Assembly (NCBI GenBank): GCA_012523575.1
Contig: JAAYIF010000004.1
Span: forward strand, 1-42,675
From: Clostridia bacterium
Lineage (GTDB): Bacteria; Bacillota; DTU086
DNA length: 42,675 bases
Reading direction: 5' to 3'
Shown here: one piece after another, positions 22,710-30,514 of the stretch
Numbering within the stretch: the stretch's first letter is position 1
Layout: every line of letters begins with the position of its first letter
Notes under the pieces: generated by a model
What the model was told of the DNA's origin: nothing
Databases searched by the model: none
The model's input: only the letters and a program-made list of their open reading frames with translations
Translations under genes and position numbers: made by a program

Positions 22710-24290
22710 TTGACATTTAGCAAGCCCAACCGTTCCGATGCTACATTTACATCCAACAGGACACCAAAGTCCGTCTGCCCATTCAGCGGAATGTGCGCCA
22801 CATGTAGTGAAGACTGTATAGGTCTATGCGAGATCGGAAAATCGGCATTCAGGGGCACGGAGATTCAGTACCCCCAGCCCTTTGGCACCATAAGTTCCGC
22901 TTCCGAAAAGGATTATCCCGTCGACTACTCCCATTTCAATATTATGGGATCCACAGTGGGAGCCCACGGCATTGAAGCGGACAGCGACGTAGCTATCTTT
23001 CCCAATGTTTCTGTGGAAAGGGAAATAGGACCGGGGGAAAACAAAATTAAAGTTAAGCTTCCCATCATTATTGCAGGAATGGGGTCCACCAACATTGCCC
23101 ACAAGCATTGGGATTCCTTGGGTGCAGGTGCAGCAATTTCCGGAGTCATCCTTGTCATTGGGGAAAACGTTGTGGGAATGGACCCCCATGCCGAAATTAA
23201 AAACGGACGTGTGGTGAAGTCGCCAAACCTGGAATTTCGGGTACGCAGTTTTATGGATTTTTATGAAGGATACGGCACCATAGCTTTGCAGGGCAATGTG
23301 GAAGATACCCGGCTGGGTGTTCCGGAGTATGCCATTCAAGAACTGGGCGTGGAAGCCATAGAAATTAAGTGGGGCCAGGGGGCAAAGGACATAGGCGGAG
23401 AAGTAAACACCGATTCTTTAGAAAGAGCTCTTCAGCTGAAAAGAAGGGGCTACATTGTGATCCCCGATCCCGAAGATCCACAGGTCCAGGAAGCATATAT
23501 AAAAGGAGCCTTTAAAGAATTCGAACGCCATTCCAGGGTAAGCATGGTGGAAGAGGAAAGTTTCCACAAGCGGGTTGAAGAGCTGAGAAAGGCCGGAGCA
23601 AAATATATTTTCCTGAAAACCGGAGCATTCAGGCCCGCAGACTTGGCCAGGGCCGTAAAATACGCATCCGATGCCAAGATCGACCTCCTTACAGTTGACG
23701 GTGCAGGGGGAGGAACAGGAATGAGTCCGTGGAGAATGATGAACGAATGGGGAATACCCATGGTGGAACTGCACTCCCTGCTGTATCAGTATTGTGAAAA
23801 ATTGGCAGCCAAGGGTAAGTTTATACCCCACATAGCCGTGGCCGGGGGTTTTGTACTGGAAGACCAGATATTCAAAGGACTGGCCCTTGGGGCACCGTAT
23901 TTCAAGCTCATCGGAATGGCAAGGGCACCCTTAACGGCAGCTTTTGTGGGCAGAAATGTTAAGGAAGCCGTTGACAGCGGAAAAATACCCAGGCATTACA
24001 GCCAGTATGGAAAGACCATTGAACAGATATTCATTACCGCCAGTGATTTAAAGAACAAGTACGGCAGCGATTTTGAAAAAATCCCTGCAGGGGCGTTGGG
24101 CATCTATACATATTTCGAGCGCATTAAACAGGGACTGCGGCAGTTCATGTGCGGTGCAAGGAAATGCTCCCTAGACCACATTACAAGGGATGATATAGCC
24201 GCTTTGACCAGGGAAGCGGCGGAGGTAAGCGGTGTTAAATATATCATGGAGCTTGATAAGGAAGAAGCAGAGAAAATCCTGGAAGGTTAA
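22710..24290 (+). CDS. FMN-binding glutamate-synthase-related protein with N-terminal Cys cluster
   Basis: A 526-residue protein related to the FMN-binding synthase domain of glutamate synthase (GltB). Motifs include LPIIIAGMGSTNIAHKHW, EIKWGQGAKDIGGEV and the phosphate/flavin loop DGAGGGTGMSPWRMMNEWG at about residue 330. No glutaminase domain is present. The N-terminus has cysteines 23, 29, 32, 36 and 40 (CPFSGMCATCSEDCIGLC), likely an iron-sulfur site, and a late pair CGARKC lies around 483. The true reaction is unknown; stand-alone GltS-like proteins may use other amide or ammonia donors. It starts with TTG at 22710, eight bases after AAAGGAGG. Confidence 0.85.
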   Translation: MTFSKPNRSDATFTSNRTPKSVCPFSGMCATCSEDCIGLCEIGKSAFRGTEIQYPQPFGTISSASEKDYPVDYSHFNIMGSTVGAHGIEADSDVAIFPNVSVEREIGPGENKIKVKLPIIIAGMGSTNIAHKHWDSLGAGAAISGVILVIGENVVGMDPHAEIKNGRVVKSPNLEFRVRSFMDFYEGYGTIALQGNVEDTRLGVPEYAIQELGVEAIEIKWGQGAKDIGGEVNTDSLERALQLKRRGYIVIPDPEDPQVQEAYIKGAFKEFERHSRVSMVEEESFHKRVEELRKAGAKYIFLKTGAFRPADLARAVKYASDAKIDLLTVDGAGGGTGMSPWRMMNEWGIPMVELHSLLYQYCEKLAAKGKFIPHIAVAGGFVLEDQIFKGLALGAPYFKLIGMARAPLTAAFVGRNVKEAVDSGKIPRHYSQYGKTIEQIFITASDLKNKYGSDFEKIPAGALGIYTYFERIKQGLRQFMCGARKCSLDHITRDDIAALTREAAEVSGVKYIMELDKEEAEKILEG

Positions 24291-24335
24291 AAAACCCGGG
24301 GCTTATATTAGCCCCATACCTCCTTTTACCAAAGA

Positions 24336-24521
24336 ACTCTGCTGCAATTTTCTCACTCCTTAAAACTCACGCCGGACATCTCTAAGCGCAGTGTTATGGG
24401 CAAAACTGGGACGCACCAATTCGGCCTCCATGCGAGAAACTGGCTGGCGCTCATCTTCTGCTCGCGCCTCCCGGATTTAATCGGTGTTCGTTAAGTCGTT
24501 TCGCAAACTGCAGCAGAGCCC
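24336..24521 (-). repeat. Structured repeat element, copy R4 (inverted)
   Basis: Read on the minus strand, this copy has CTGCAGTTTGCGAAACGACT at its left end and the same core (GCAGAAGATGAGCGCC, TCTCGCATGG) as R1 and R2. About 20 extra bases lie near its right side, which breaks the inner stem. It occupies the gap between two converging genes. Confidence 0.7.
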
Positions 24522-24566
24522 TATAAAAAATTTAGAAAGAAGGTTTTTCTTTAGCATACAGGAGGC

Positions 24567-25343
24567 TCAAAACAGCCACCTGTTTTTCATCCACCGGCGG
24601 CGTCGAATGATTAAAAAAATAGAAACGGCCACAAGAACCGCACTCACAATCTGCGCAGCCTTATAAGACCCCAGCATGAGGCTGTCCATCCTCAGCCCTT
24701 CTATAAAAAAGCGTCCCACAGAATAAAGGGCAAGATAACTTAAAAACACCTCACCGGTTTTAACAGATCGCTTCCTGCTCAAAATCAAGAGAACCAAAAA
24801 AACTGCGATATTCCACAGGGATTCATAGAGAAAAGTGGGATGATAGTACTGCCCCTCGATGAACATGCCCTCCTGAATAAACCGGGGAAACCTGCTGATA
24901 AATTCCCTGCTTACAGGCCCCCCATGGGCTTCCTGGTTAAAAAAATTGCCCCATCTTCCTATGGCCTGACCCAAAATAATGCCCAAGAACATTACGTCAG
25001 CTATTTTCCAAAAATCCAGACGGTTTTTTCGGATATAAAAGTATCCCGCTGCCAACCCTCCAATGAGACCGCCGTGTATTGCCAGCCCCCCGTGCCAGAG
25101 GGCAGGAATCTCGGAAAGGTTCGTGCCGTAATAATCCCAATGGAAAGCCACATAGTACAGCCTTGCGCCCAACAAAGCAGTGGGAAGGCAAATAAGCACA
25201 AGATTTAAAATGTGGTCGGGATTAACATTTTTTCTTTTGGCCTCGACATAAGCGGTAAACGTCCCCGCAGCCACCGCCGTACCTAAAAGAATACCATACC
25301 ACCTGACCGCAAAAGGACCCAACTGAAAGGCAACGGGATCCAT
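24567..25343 (-). CDS. lgt: Prolipoprotein diacylglyceryl transferase
   Basis: A 258-residue membrane enzyme with about seven segments that attaches diacylglycerol to the lipobox cysteine of prolipoproteins. The signature GRWGNFFNQEAHGGP (about residues 130-145) and HGGLAIHGGLIGG (about 82-95) are present; arginines and histidine in these motifs are essential. Several lipoproteins in this window (PrsA, SpoIID-like, the one at 41693) would be substrates. It starts eight bases after the Spo0E-like stop and is probably cotranscribed with it. Confidence 0.95.
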   Translation of the reverse strand: MDPVAFQLGPFAVRWYGILLGTAVAAGTFTAYVEAKRKNVNPDHILNLVLICLPTALLGARLYYVAFHWDYYGTNLSEIPALWHGGLAIHGGLIGGLAAGYFYIRKNRLDFWKIADVMFLGIILGQAIGRWGNFFNQEAHGGPVSREFISRFPRFIQEGMFIEGQYYHPTFLYESLWNIAVFLVLLILSRKRSVKTGEVFLSYLALYSVGRFFIEGLRMDSLMLGSYKAAQIVSAVLVAVSIFLIIRRRRWMKNRWLF

Positions 25344-25351
25344 GGATTTCC

Positions 25352-25558
25352 CTATCCTCCGTTTTGTTTAATCCTTTTTTTACACCCATTTTTTCTTCTT
25401 ACAGCATAAAATCTTACCACAAGCTCATCCAATTCCCTGCTTTTTTTATATACTTCCCCATCCCTTAAGCTGTTTTTCTTCTCCACAAGTTCTGACAACT
25501 CCCTTTTTTTGTTTTCTAAAAGCATTTCCAATTCCTCTTTTTTCATTTTTACACACAT
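25352..25558 (-). CDS. Spo0E-like aspartyl-phosphate phosphatase
   Basis: A 68-residue protein forming two helices. The second carries SRELDELVVRFY, matching the Spo0E-family motif SQxLDxLI. Members dephosphorylate Spo0A~P and so delay sporulation. The start is ATG 25558 (MCVKMKKEEL), with GGGAGGGG six bases upstream; the longer frame to 25585 is not supported. It lies just upstream of lgt. Confidence 0.8.
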   Translation of the reverse strand: MCVKMKKEELEMLLENKKRELSELVEKKNSLRDGEVYKKSRELDELVVRFYAVRRKNGCKKRIKQNGG

Positions 25559-25673
25559 AAAATTCCCCTCCCAATCATAACCCACTACTTACTGTTTTTT
25601 AATTTTTTGCAAAAACAAAAAACAAGGAGTAAATTTTCTACATTAGCCAAGTTTCCCTTTTGTAATTTTTAAC

Positions 25674-25703
25674 AAAAAAACTGCGGTTTTATAACCGCAG
25701 TTT
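25674..25703 (-). terminator. Intrinsic terminator after the SPOCS/LysM gene
   Basis: On the minus strand AAACTGCGGTT-ATA-AAACCGCAGTTT is followed by a T-run, about 45 bases after the stop. Confidence 0.85.
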
Positions 25704-25748
25704 ATGAGTCATCCACAGAATGGTATTAATTTCCTAGTAGCCTATCCC

Positions 25749-27530
25749 CTATCTCCCCTCGGCTGAACAGGGTATGCGTATTTTCTGCCCTATCCTCAGA
25801 TTGTTGGGGTCTATTCCCGGGTTCAATTCCATTATAGCTTCAACGGTGGTATTAAAGCGTTTCGCCAATTTCCACAGGGTGTCGCCCCGCTGCACCACTA
25901 CGATTTTTATTCTACATTCCTCTCCTTCTTCCTCTTCTTCATCATCGTATTTATCTTTTTTGGATCTTACATCCACCACCACATCCAGCTGCAGTGTTTC
26001 GGTTACCTTCGCAAATATACTAAGGACAGCCGTCTGGATTATCGGGTAATCTTCGGGGTCGAACTCACCGTCCTCAAAGGCACCGCATATCCACTTGGGA
26101 TAATCAGGTACTTCATGATCCACAAATTCAACATCAACGTTAACCTGCACATTCTGATCTTTCCTGGCACCGGGAACATCCACAAAGGTAGTAAAGTCCT
26201 CTTTTACACTTTTTTCAAAAACGGCCTCGGAACAGAGGTCTACAAAAAAGATCTGCTTTTTGAGGACTCCGTCAACTATTACTTTATCATTAAGAACTTT
26301 GGTTTCCCTGCGGTTTATCTTTACGTCGGTTAAAGTGTCCACTATTTTCTTGACGGGCCTGTCGATAATAATTTCGTCCCTTAAATTGACCTGGCGCTCG
26401 TTTTCCCCTACGACACTCTGGACTTTGAGCAGCTCTTTTCTAACGTCCAATCCTCTGCCCCTGACATCCGTAACAACTTCCAGCTGAAGTTCTTCCGTTA
26501 CTTTTACAAACACATCGAGGATAGCCGTTAGCTTCGCTTCCCTGAAGCCTTCCCTTCTATTACCTTTTTTCAGATCCACATCCACAAATTCTACATCAAC
26601 ATCTACTTTAACGGTGTGATCTTTCTTTGCCCCGGGAATTTCCACCGAAACAGTGAAGGGTTCATCAACGGAGGTCTCAAAAACCTTATTTGTTTCGGCC
26701 TCCACAAACAGGATCTGCTTGTGAAGAACTCCCTTAATTATTACTTTGTCGGGGATAATCTCCGTTTCTATATCCTTGACCTCTGCAATGACTTCCTTAA
26801 CCTTTTTAGCTCTTTTACGATCCGGAAACTCTATGTCCCGAACAACTTCTACCTGCTTTTCCTGTTCCCCTATTACGCTGTCAACCTTCAACAATTCCTT
26901 TCTAACATCAAGGTCTCTGCCAATGACGTCGGTGACAACCTCCAACTGGGCCACTTCAAAGACTTTAACAAAAATTTCAAGAACCACTATCTGACGCCAA
27001 ATGTCCCTTACCCTATCATCGTGGCGGCCCTTTTCGTCATGGTCGTCATGATGTCCATAGTCCCCATGACGGTCATCATCGCTATTTTCTTCGTCTCTGT
27101 GCTTACCCTTATGCTTGTGTTTATCTTTATCCTTTTTATCCTTCTTAATATCATCTAAATCCACAAATTCTACCCTTACTTCAGCCTCGGCATCAAAATT
27201 TTCCCTTGCTCCCCGTACGTCAACAAATTCGGTAAACTTTTCTTCTACGGTTTTTTCAAAAACTTCATCCTTCTTGTAAAATACGTCGCCAACCTTTCTG
27301 TCCTCGTCGGCTACGAAAAATATCTGCTTGTGAATTGTACCGCTCACTATGACCTTATCTTCTATAACCTTTGTTTCAATATCCCTTACATCGGCATCCA
27401 CTTCCCAGATTTTTTTAACCTTTACAGGAAATTTAATGTCACTTTTAATTTCAGTCTGTTTTACGTTTTCCCCCACCACATTTTCAACCTTCAATAACTT
27501 CTTCTTAAGCTTAATGTCTCTGCCGGACAT
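25749..27530 (-). CDS. Triple SPOCS-domain protein with C-terminal LysM (spore coat/morphogenetic type)
   Basis: A 593-residue protein. Three copies of a ~165-residue SPOCS (DUF3794) unit begin near residues 11, 210 and 370, each opening with K(E/K)LLKV..V(V/I)GE and holding a VIV.G.(I/L)HKQI.FV motif. A LysM domain follows at about 548-590 (VVQRGDTLWKLAKRFNTTVE), which binds peptidoglycan. SPOCS proteins include SpoVID-like coat morphogenetic factors. A likely sigma-K promoter lies upstream. Repeat 1 carries a 45-residue insert (about 129-173) rich in His, Asp and Lys with eight histidines, absent from repeats 2 and 3. Residues 535-545 form an acidic run before LysM. No signal peptide is visible, as expected for coat assembly from the mother cell. 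Confidence 0.85.
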   Translation of the reverse strand: MSGRDIKLKKKLLKVENVVGENVKQTEIKSDIKFPVKVKKIWEVDADVRDIETKVIEDKVIVSGTIHKQIFFVADEDRKVGDVFYKKDEVFEKTVEEKFTEFVDVRGARENFDAEAEVRVEFVDLDDIKKDKKDKDKHKHKGKHRDEENSDDDRHGDYGHHDDHDEKGRHDDRVRDIWRQIVVLEIFVKVFEVAQLEVVTDVIGRDLDVRKELLKVDSVIGEQEKQVEVVRDIEFPDRKRAKKVKEVIAEVKDIETEIIPDKVIIKGVLHKQILFVEAETNKVFETSVDEPFTVSVEIPGAKKDHTVKVDVDVEFVDVDLKKGNRREGFREAKLTAILDVFVKVTEELQLEVVTDVRGRGLDVRKELLKVQSVVGENERQVNLRDEIIIDRPVKKIVDTLTDVKINRRETKVLNDKVIVDGVLKKQIFFVDLCSEAVFEKSVKEDFTTFVDVPGARKDQNVQVNVDVEFVDHEVPDYPKWICGAFEDGEFDPEDYPIIQTAVLSIFAKVTETLQLDVVVDVRSKKDKYDDEEEEEGEECRIKIVVVQRGDTLWKLAKRFNTTVEAIMELNPGIDPNNLRIGQKIRIPCSAEGR

Positions 27531-27614
27531 ATAAAAATACGAGCCTCCTTCCTCCCTTGGGCTTAAGTGAAATAGTTTTTCTTTTTTAGGCAGCTAACTG
27601 CACTTAATTCAATA

Positions 27615-27647
27615 TATTCTATGTTTCAGAAAATATATGTGAAACAT
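27615..27647 (-). promoter_or_regulatory. Candidate sigma-K promoter with inverted repeat
   Basis: On the minus strand CAC, 15 bases and CATAGAATA fit sigma-K (AC-N16-CATANNNTA). The same region contains the inverted repeat ATGTTTCA/TGAAACAT (27621-27628, 27640-27647), a possible operator. The SPOCS gene starts about 85 bases downstream. Confidence 0.4.
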
Positions 27648-27696
27648 ATTTTTATAATTCTCCATTGATTACCATAATTTGGCGCTTTGATAGCAA

Positions 27697-27726
27697 TAAA
27701 AAACCCCTTCTCCAAGAGAAGGGGGT
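27697..27726 (-). terminator. Second (distal) terminator downstream of veg
   Basis: On the minus strand ACCCCCTTCTC-TTG-GAGAAGGGGT followed by TTTTTATTGC: a very stable stem with a proper T-run. It lies about 70 bases beyond the first terminator at 27769, with no gene between. Confidence 0.75.
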
Positions 27727-27768
27727 CATGAGGCTGGTTTTGTGCAGGCCTTTTGGACACAATAACAG

Positions 27769-27800
27769 AAAAAGCTGCCGCTTAAAAACCGGCAGCCAAA
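27769..27800 (-). terminator. Intrinsic terminator directly after veg
   Basis: On the minus strand GGCTGCCG-GTTTTTAAG-CGGCAGCT followed by TTTTTCTGTT, eight bases after the veg stop. Confidence 0.85.
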
Positions 27801-27804
27801 AAAC

Positions 27805-28089
27805 TCATTCCTTGTTGGGGTTTGCTTCTATCTCGCTGTCTTTATCTTCTTCAAACAGCGTTAACTTAACGGTTTCCGTAAGCACATCGGAATAACTAAA
27901 GGAAACGCGGCGCACTGTGCTTTTCTTTTCATCAAGCTTTATAACGAATATGTTAGGGTAGGTTTTTTCCAGGATCCCTACCTGCTCTACTACCTTTTTG
28001 CGCCCCTTATTAGCCCTAAGCTTAATCCTTTTTCCAACATGACTATCCAAATCCCGCTTAATTTCTGCTAAAACATTCTTTTGGGGCAA
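27805..28089 (-). CDS. veg: Veg family protein
   Basis: A 94-residue protein of the Veg family, at about the usual length of 86 plus a short acidic tail. The core is IKRDLDSHVGKRIKLRANKGRKK followed by PNIFVIKLDE and RRVSFSYSDVLTETV, a small beta-barrel fold. In Bacillus, Veg stimulates biofilm formation (by opposing SinR) and has a role in spore outgrowth. It starts with TTG at 28089. It has the strongest sigma-A promoter in the window, as in Bacillus, and sits directly downstream of yabG, the conserved order. Two terminators follow. Confidence 0.92.
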   Translation of the reverse strand: MPQKNVLAEIKRDLDSHVGKRIKLRANKGRKKVVEQVGILEKTYPNIFVIKLDEKKSTVRRVSFSYSDVLTETVKLTLFEEDKDSEIEANPNKE

Positions 28090-28118
28090 AAAATCACCTT
28101 CTTTCCCTATTCTACTTA

Positions 28119-28147
28119 ATATTAACGCATTTTTTGTAAACTGTCAA
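28119..28147 (-). promoter_or_regulatory. Strong sigma-A promoter of veg
   Basis: On the minus strand TTGACA, a 17-base spacer and TAATAT. This is near consensus and matches the well-known strength of the Bacillus veg promoter. Confidence 0.85.
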
Positions 28148-28336
28148 GCCTTTAGACCCTTGGGACGCATAATCAGCAGGATTCTTTTCTAAATATTTAA
28201 AAAAATCTTAAAAAAAGCTCGACTCGGCCCTGTATAAAGCCCCTTATTTATCAACGATTATGATCTATAAGGCCTGTCCATTTATTATATAACATAAACC
28301 AAAATTAATTACCCCCAAGGAATGGGGGCAGCGGAT

Positions 28337-29200
28337 TCACCACGCTTTTGGATAGCCCCACCGGAACTGACCGTGGGTTTCAATACCCCCTATGCCTTCT
28401 TCCCCTGTTATGGAGTTCTTTGCCACATCCTGCACGTTTAAAACCTCGTCAAAATAGGTATATGCTATTTTTTCCACCACAAAAATGGGATCATAGGCGT
28501 GGATCAAAACCCTTTTGGGGGAACTGGCAAAATTCGCCCCTGCTTCAAGGATTGCTTCAAAATGGGATTGGCAGGCTCCGGCAAAAATAACCAGGTCATC
28601 CTTGTTCGGTTTGACCTGACGGGCAGCCCTGACAGCTTCAATGAAATATCTTGAATTTCGGTAATTGTTCAGATCCGAAATGTCCTTGGGGTTTTTCTTG
28701 ATAGCGTCATGCCCCGTAAGGACAAGAATATTGGCGCTGTTCTCCAGCAGTATTTCCTTTACTTTACGGGGCTGCTCCTTTTCAGGAACATAAAAACCCA
28801 TGGCCTCAATGTTCAAGCGCAAGTAGTTCCTCAAACATTTATCCAGGTATTCTCTATCCCCGTCAATGTGAATTACCTTCCCGGGAACTTCAAAAAAACT
28901 AGTTTTTTTTCCCCCCTTCTCTCCAATGTTTAAAAATTTTCTACTGAGTTCCCGTTCAAGAATGACGTTTCTGAATTGGGCATTGAGCTTTTCAAAAATT
29001 TTGTTCCTGTATTCCAAAATTTCCGTAGGTTCTTTAAGCTCCAAATCCCGCAAAGGCGCATCAGCCTTAAGTCTCATATCCAATCCCTTAAGCAGGGCAT
29101 ATTTTTCATTTTGTTTTTCATAAATTTCTTCTACTTTAAACAAAATATCGCAATTATAGGATTTCCTGCCGACAATATCCCCCGACCTAATCTCTCCCAT
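28337..29200 (-). CDS. yabG: Sporulation-specific protease YabG
   Basis: A 287-residue protein, close to the 290 of B. subtilis YabG. It processes coat proteins such as SpoIVA and YrbA/SafA in Bacillus, and CspBA and SleC precursors in Clostridioides. Recognisable segments are IRSGDIVGRKSYNCDILF at the N-terminus, ILVLTGHDAI near residue 165, and VIFAGACQSHFEAILEAGANFAS around 215-235, which contains the conserved Cys and His. ATG 29200 has GGGAGG five bases upstream; an upstream ATG at 29224 lies before the ribosome binding site. A sigma-K promoter precedes it. It ends about 250 bases before veg. Confidence 0.93.
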   Translation of the reverse strand: MGEIRSGDIVGRKSYNCDILFKVEEIYEKQNEKYALLKGLDMRLKADAPLRDLELKEPTEILEYRNKIFEKLNAQFRNVILERELSRKFLNIGEKGGKKTSFFEVPGKVIHIDGDREYLDKCLRNYLRLNIEAMGFYVPEKEQPRKVKEILLENSANILVLTGHDAIKKNPKDISDLNNYRNSRYFIEAVRAARQVKPNKDDLVIFAGACQSHFEAILEAGANFASSPKRVLIHAYDPIFVVEKIAYTYFDEVLNVQDVAKNSITGEEGIGGIETHGQFRWGYPKAW

Positions 29201-29234
29201 TTTCTCCTCCCTAATTCCCGGCAATTTCTTTGTA

Positions 29235-29262
29235 TATCATATGCTAAAGGCAGCCCATTGTG
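29235..29262 (-). promoter_or_regulatory. Sigma-K-type promoter for yabG
   Basis: On the minus strand GCAC, 16 bases and CATATGATA fit the sigma-K consensus (AC-N16-CATANNNTA) fully. Bacillus yabG is sigma-K dependent. Confidence 0.65.
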
Positions 29263-29429
29263 CTGATCCAAGGGTTTTCTAAAACAACTGTCATTTATCC
29301 CATAATATGGCAATAACAGAATTTTCCCCATATAGATGGAAAATTATAATTCTTCTGGATCCAACCTACTAATGAACGGGCATGGACGTTATATTATAAT
29401 TCCCATAACAGGTAAAGGGAGGGGATTTT

Positions 29430-30206
29430 TTGAAAAGAGTGGTTTTGGCCGTCTTAATAGCCTTCGTGCTAATGACCGTCCCTTTGGTCACAATAAGCAG
29501 CGCAGCCACCTACACGGTTCAGCCGGGGGATACGCTCTATTTAATTGGAAAAAAATTTAACATTAACTATACAGAAATCCAGAAAGCAAACAATTTACAG
29601 TCATCATACTTATATCCTGGACAAGTTTTAACCATACCCACAAGCTCGGGACAGAATTCGGGATACTTTAATTACACCGTTCAGCGGGGAGACACGCTGT
29701 TCCTAATAGGCAAAAAATTCGGCGTAAACTACAGGGATATAATGAGCTTTAACGGTATTTCAAATCCCACAATATACCCGGGACAAGTTTTAAAAATACC
29801 CACCGCAAGAACCACTGTGGGTTCCGGCATTGTAGGTTCCAGGGGTTCCTTTTCCTGGAGGGACATAGAACTGATGGCCAGGGTTGTCAGCGGTGAAGCC
29901 CGGGGGGAACCCTTTGTGGGACAGGTGGCGGTGGCCTCGGTGATTTTAAACAGGCTTAAAAACCCCCTATTCCCCAACACCATTGCCGGCGTAATATACC
30001 AACCCTGGGCCTTTACGGCGGTATATGACGGACAGATCAACGTTCCCCCTGTCAAATCCGCCTATGAAGCGGTGGCAGCGGCCATAAGGGGATGGGACCC
30101 TACGGGAGGAGCCCTATATTATTGGAATCCGGCAAGGGCAACCAGCCCATGGGTATGGACGAGGAAAATTATAACGGCTATAGGAAACCACATTTTCGCA
30201 ATATAG
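29430..30206 (+). CDS. LysM-SleB cell wall hydrolase (spore cortex-lytic type)
   Basis: A 258-residue secreted protein. Residues 1-25 form a signal peptide. Two LysM domains follow at about 28-70 (YTVQPGDTLYLIGKKFNI) and 82-126 (YTVQRGDTLFLIGKKFGV). A Hydrolase_2/SleB domain occupies about 145-258 (MARVVSGEARGEPFVGQVAVA, with a catalytic glutamate in GEARGE; GGALYYWNP). SleB-type enzymes are lytic transglycosylases acting on spore cortex muramic-delta-lactam at germination. It is divergent from yabG and starts with TTG at 29430, five bases after GGGAGGGG. A shared terminator follows. Confidence 0.92.
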   Translation: MKRVVLAVLIAFVLMTVPLVTISSAATYTVQPGDTLYLIGKKFNINYTEIQKANNLQSSYLYPGQVLTIPTSSGQNSGYFNYTVQRGDTLFLIGKKFGVNYRDIMSFNGISNPTIYPGQVLKIPTARTTVGSGIVGSRGSFSWRDIELMARVVSGEARGEPFVGQVAVASVILNRLKNPLFPNTIAGVIYQPWAFTAVYDGQINVPPVKSAYEAVAAAIRGWDPTGGALYYWNPARATSPWVWTRKIITAIGNHIFAI

Positions 30207-30314
30207 CTCGTTTATTTAAAAGCCAAAAAGCGCATTTCCACCGGCTGATTTAAAACAACTTTTCAAACCCCGAACATGCCATGAATACCTCCTACTGTAT
30301 AACCTTAAAAGTAA

Positions 30315-30340
30315 AAGGCTTCCCAAAACCGGGAAGCCTT
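30315..30340. terminator. Bidirectional terminator between the SleB-type gene and the small minus-strand gene
   Basis: AAGGCTTCCC-AAAACC-GGGAAGCCTT is a perfect ten-pair stem. On the plus strand TTTCACTATAG follows; on the minus strand TTTTACTTTT follows, four bases after the stop of the 30344 gene. Confidence 0.75.
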
Positions 30341-30343
30341 TCA

Positions 30344-30454
30344 CTATAGACAATCTTTCTTTTTCTTGGACTCCTCGAGCATTTTCGCCGCCACCTGAAA
30401 AAAGAGCTTGCGAAGTTCTCGCCGATCCATTTCTTCTATTTGTTTTTCAGGCAT
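30344..30454 (-). CDS. Small basic protein, 36 residues, function unknown
   Basis: A short reading frame: ATG 30454 to TAG 30344. The protein begins MPEKQIEEMDRRELRKLF and ends in a run of lysines, all helical and charged. GGGGG lies eight bases before the ATG, with GAGG adjacent. It starts 60 bases after the ykuK stop and ends four bases before a good terminator, so it looks like the last gene of a ykuK operon. I do not recognise the family. The alternative is a chance frame, but the coding signals are consistent. Confidence 0.55.
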   Translation of the reverse strand: MPEKQIEEMDRRELRKLFFQVAAKMLEESKKKKDCL

Positions 30455-30514
30455 CCTCTTTTCCCCCGTCAGGCAGTTTATTTACATTATTTGCCTTCAG
30501 GAGGGTTTTTATAC

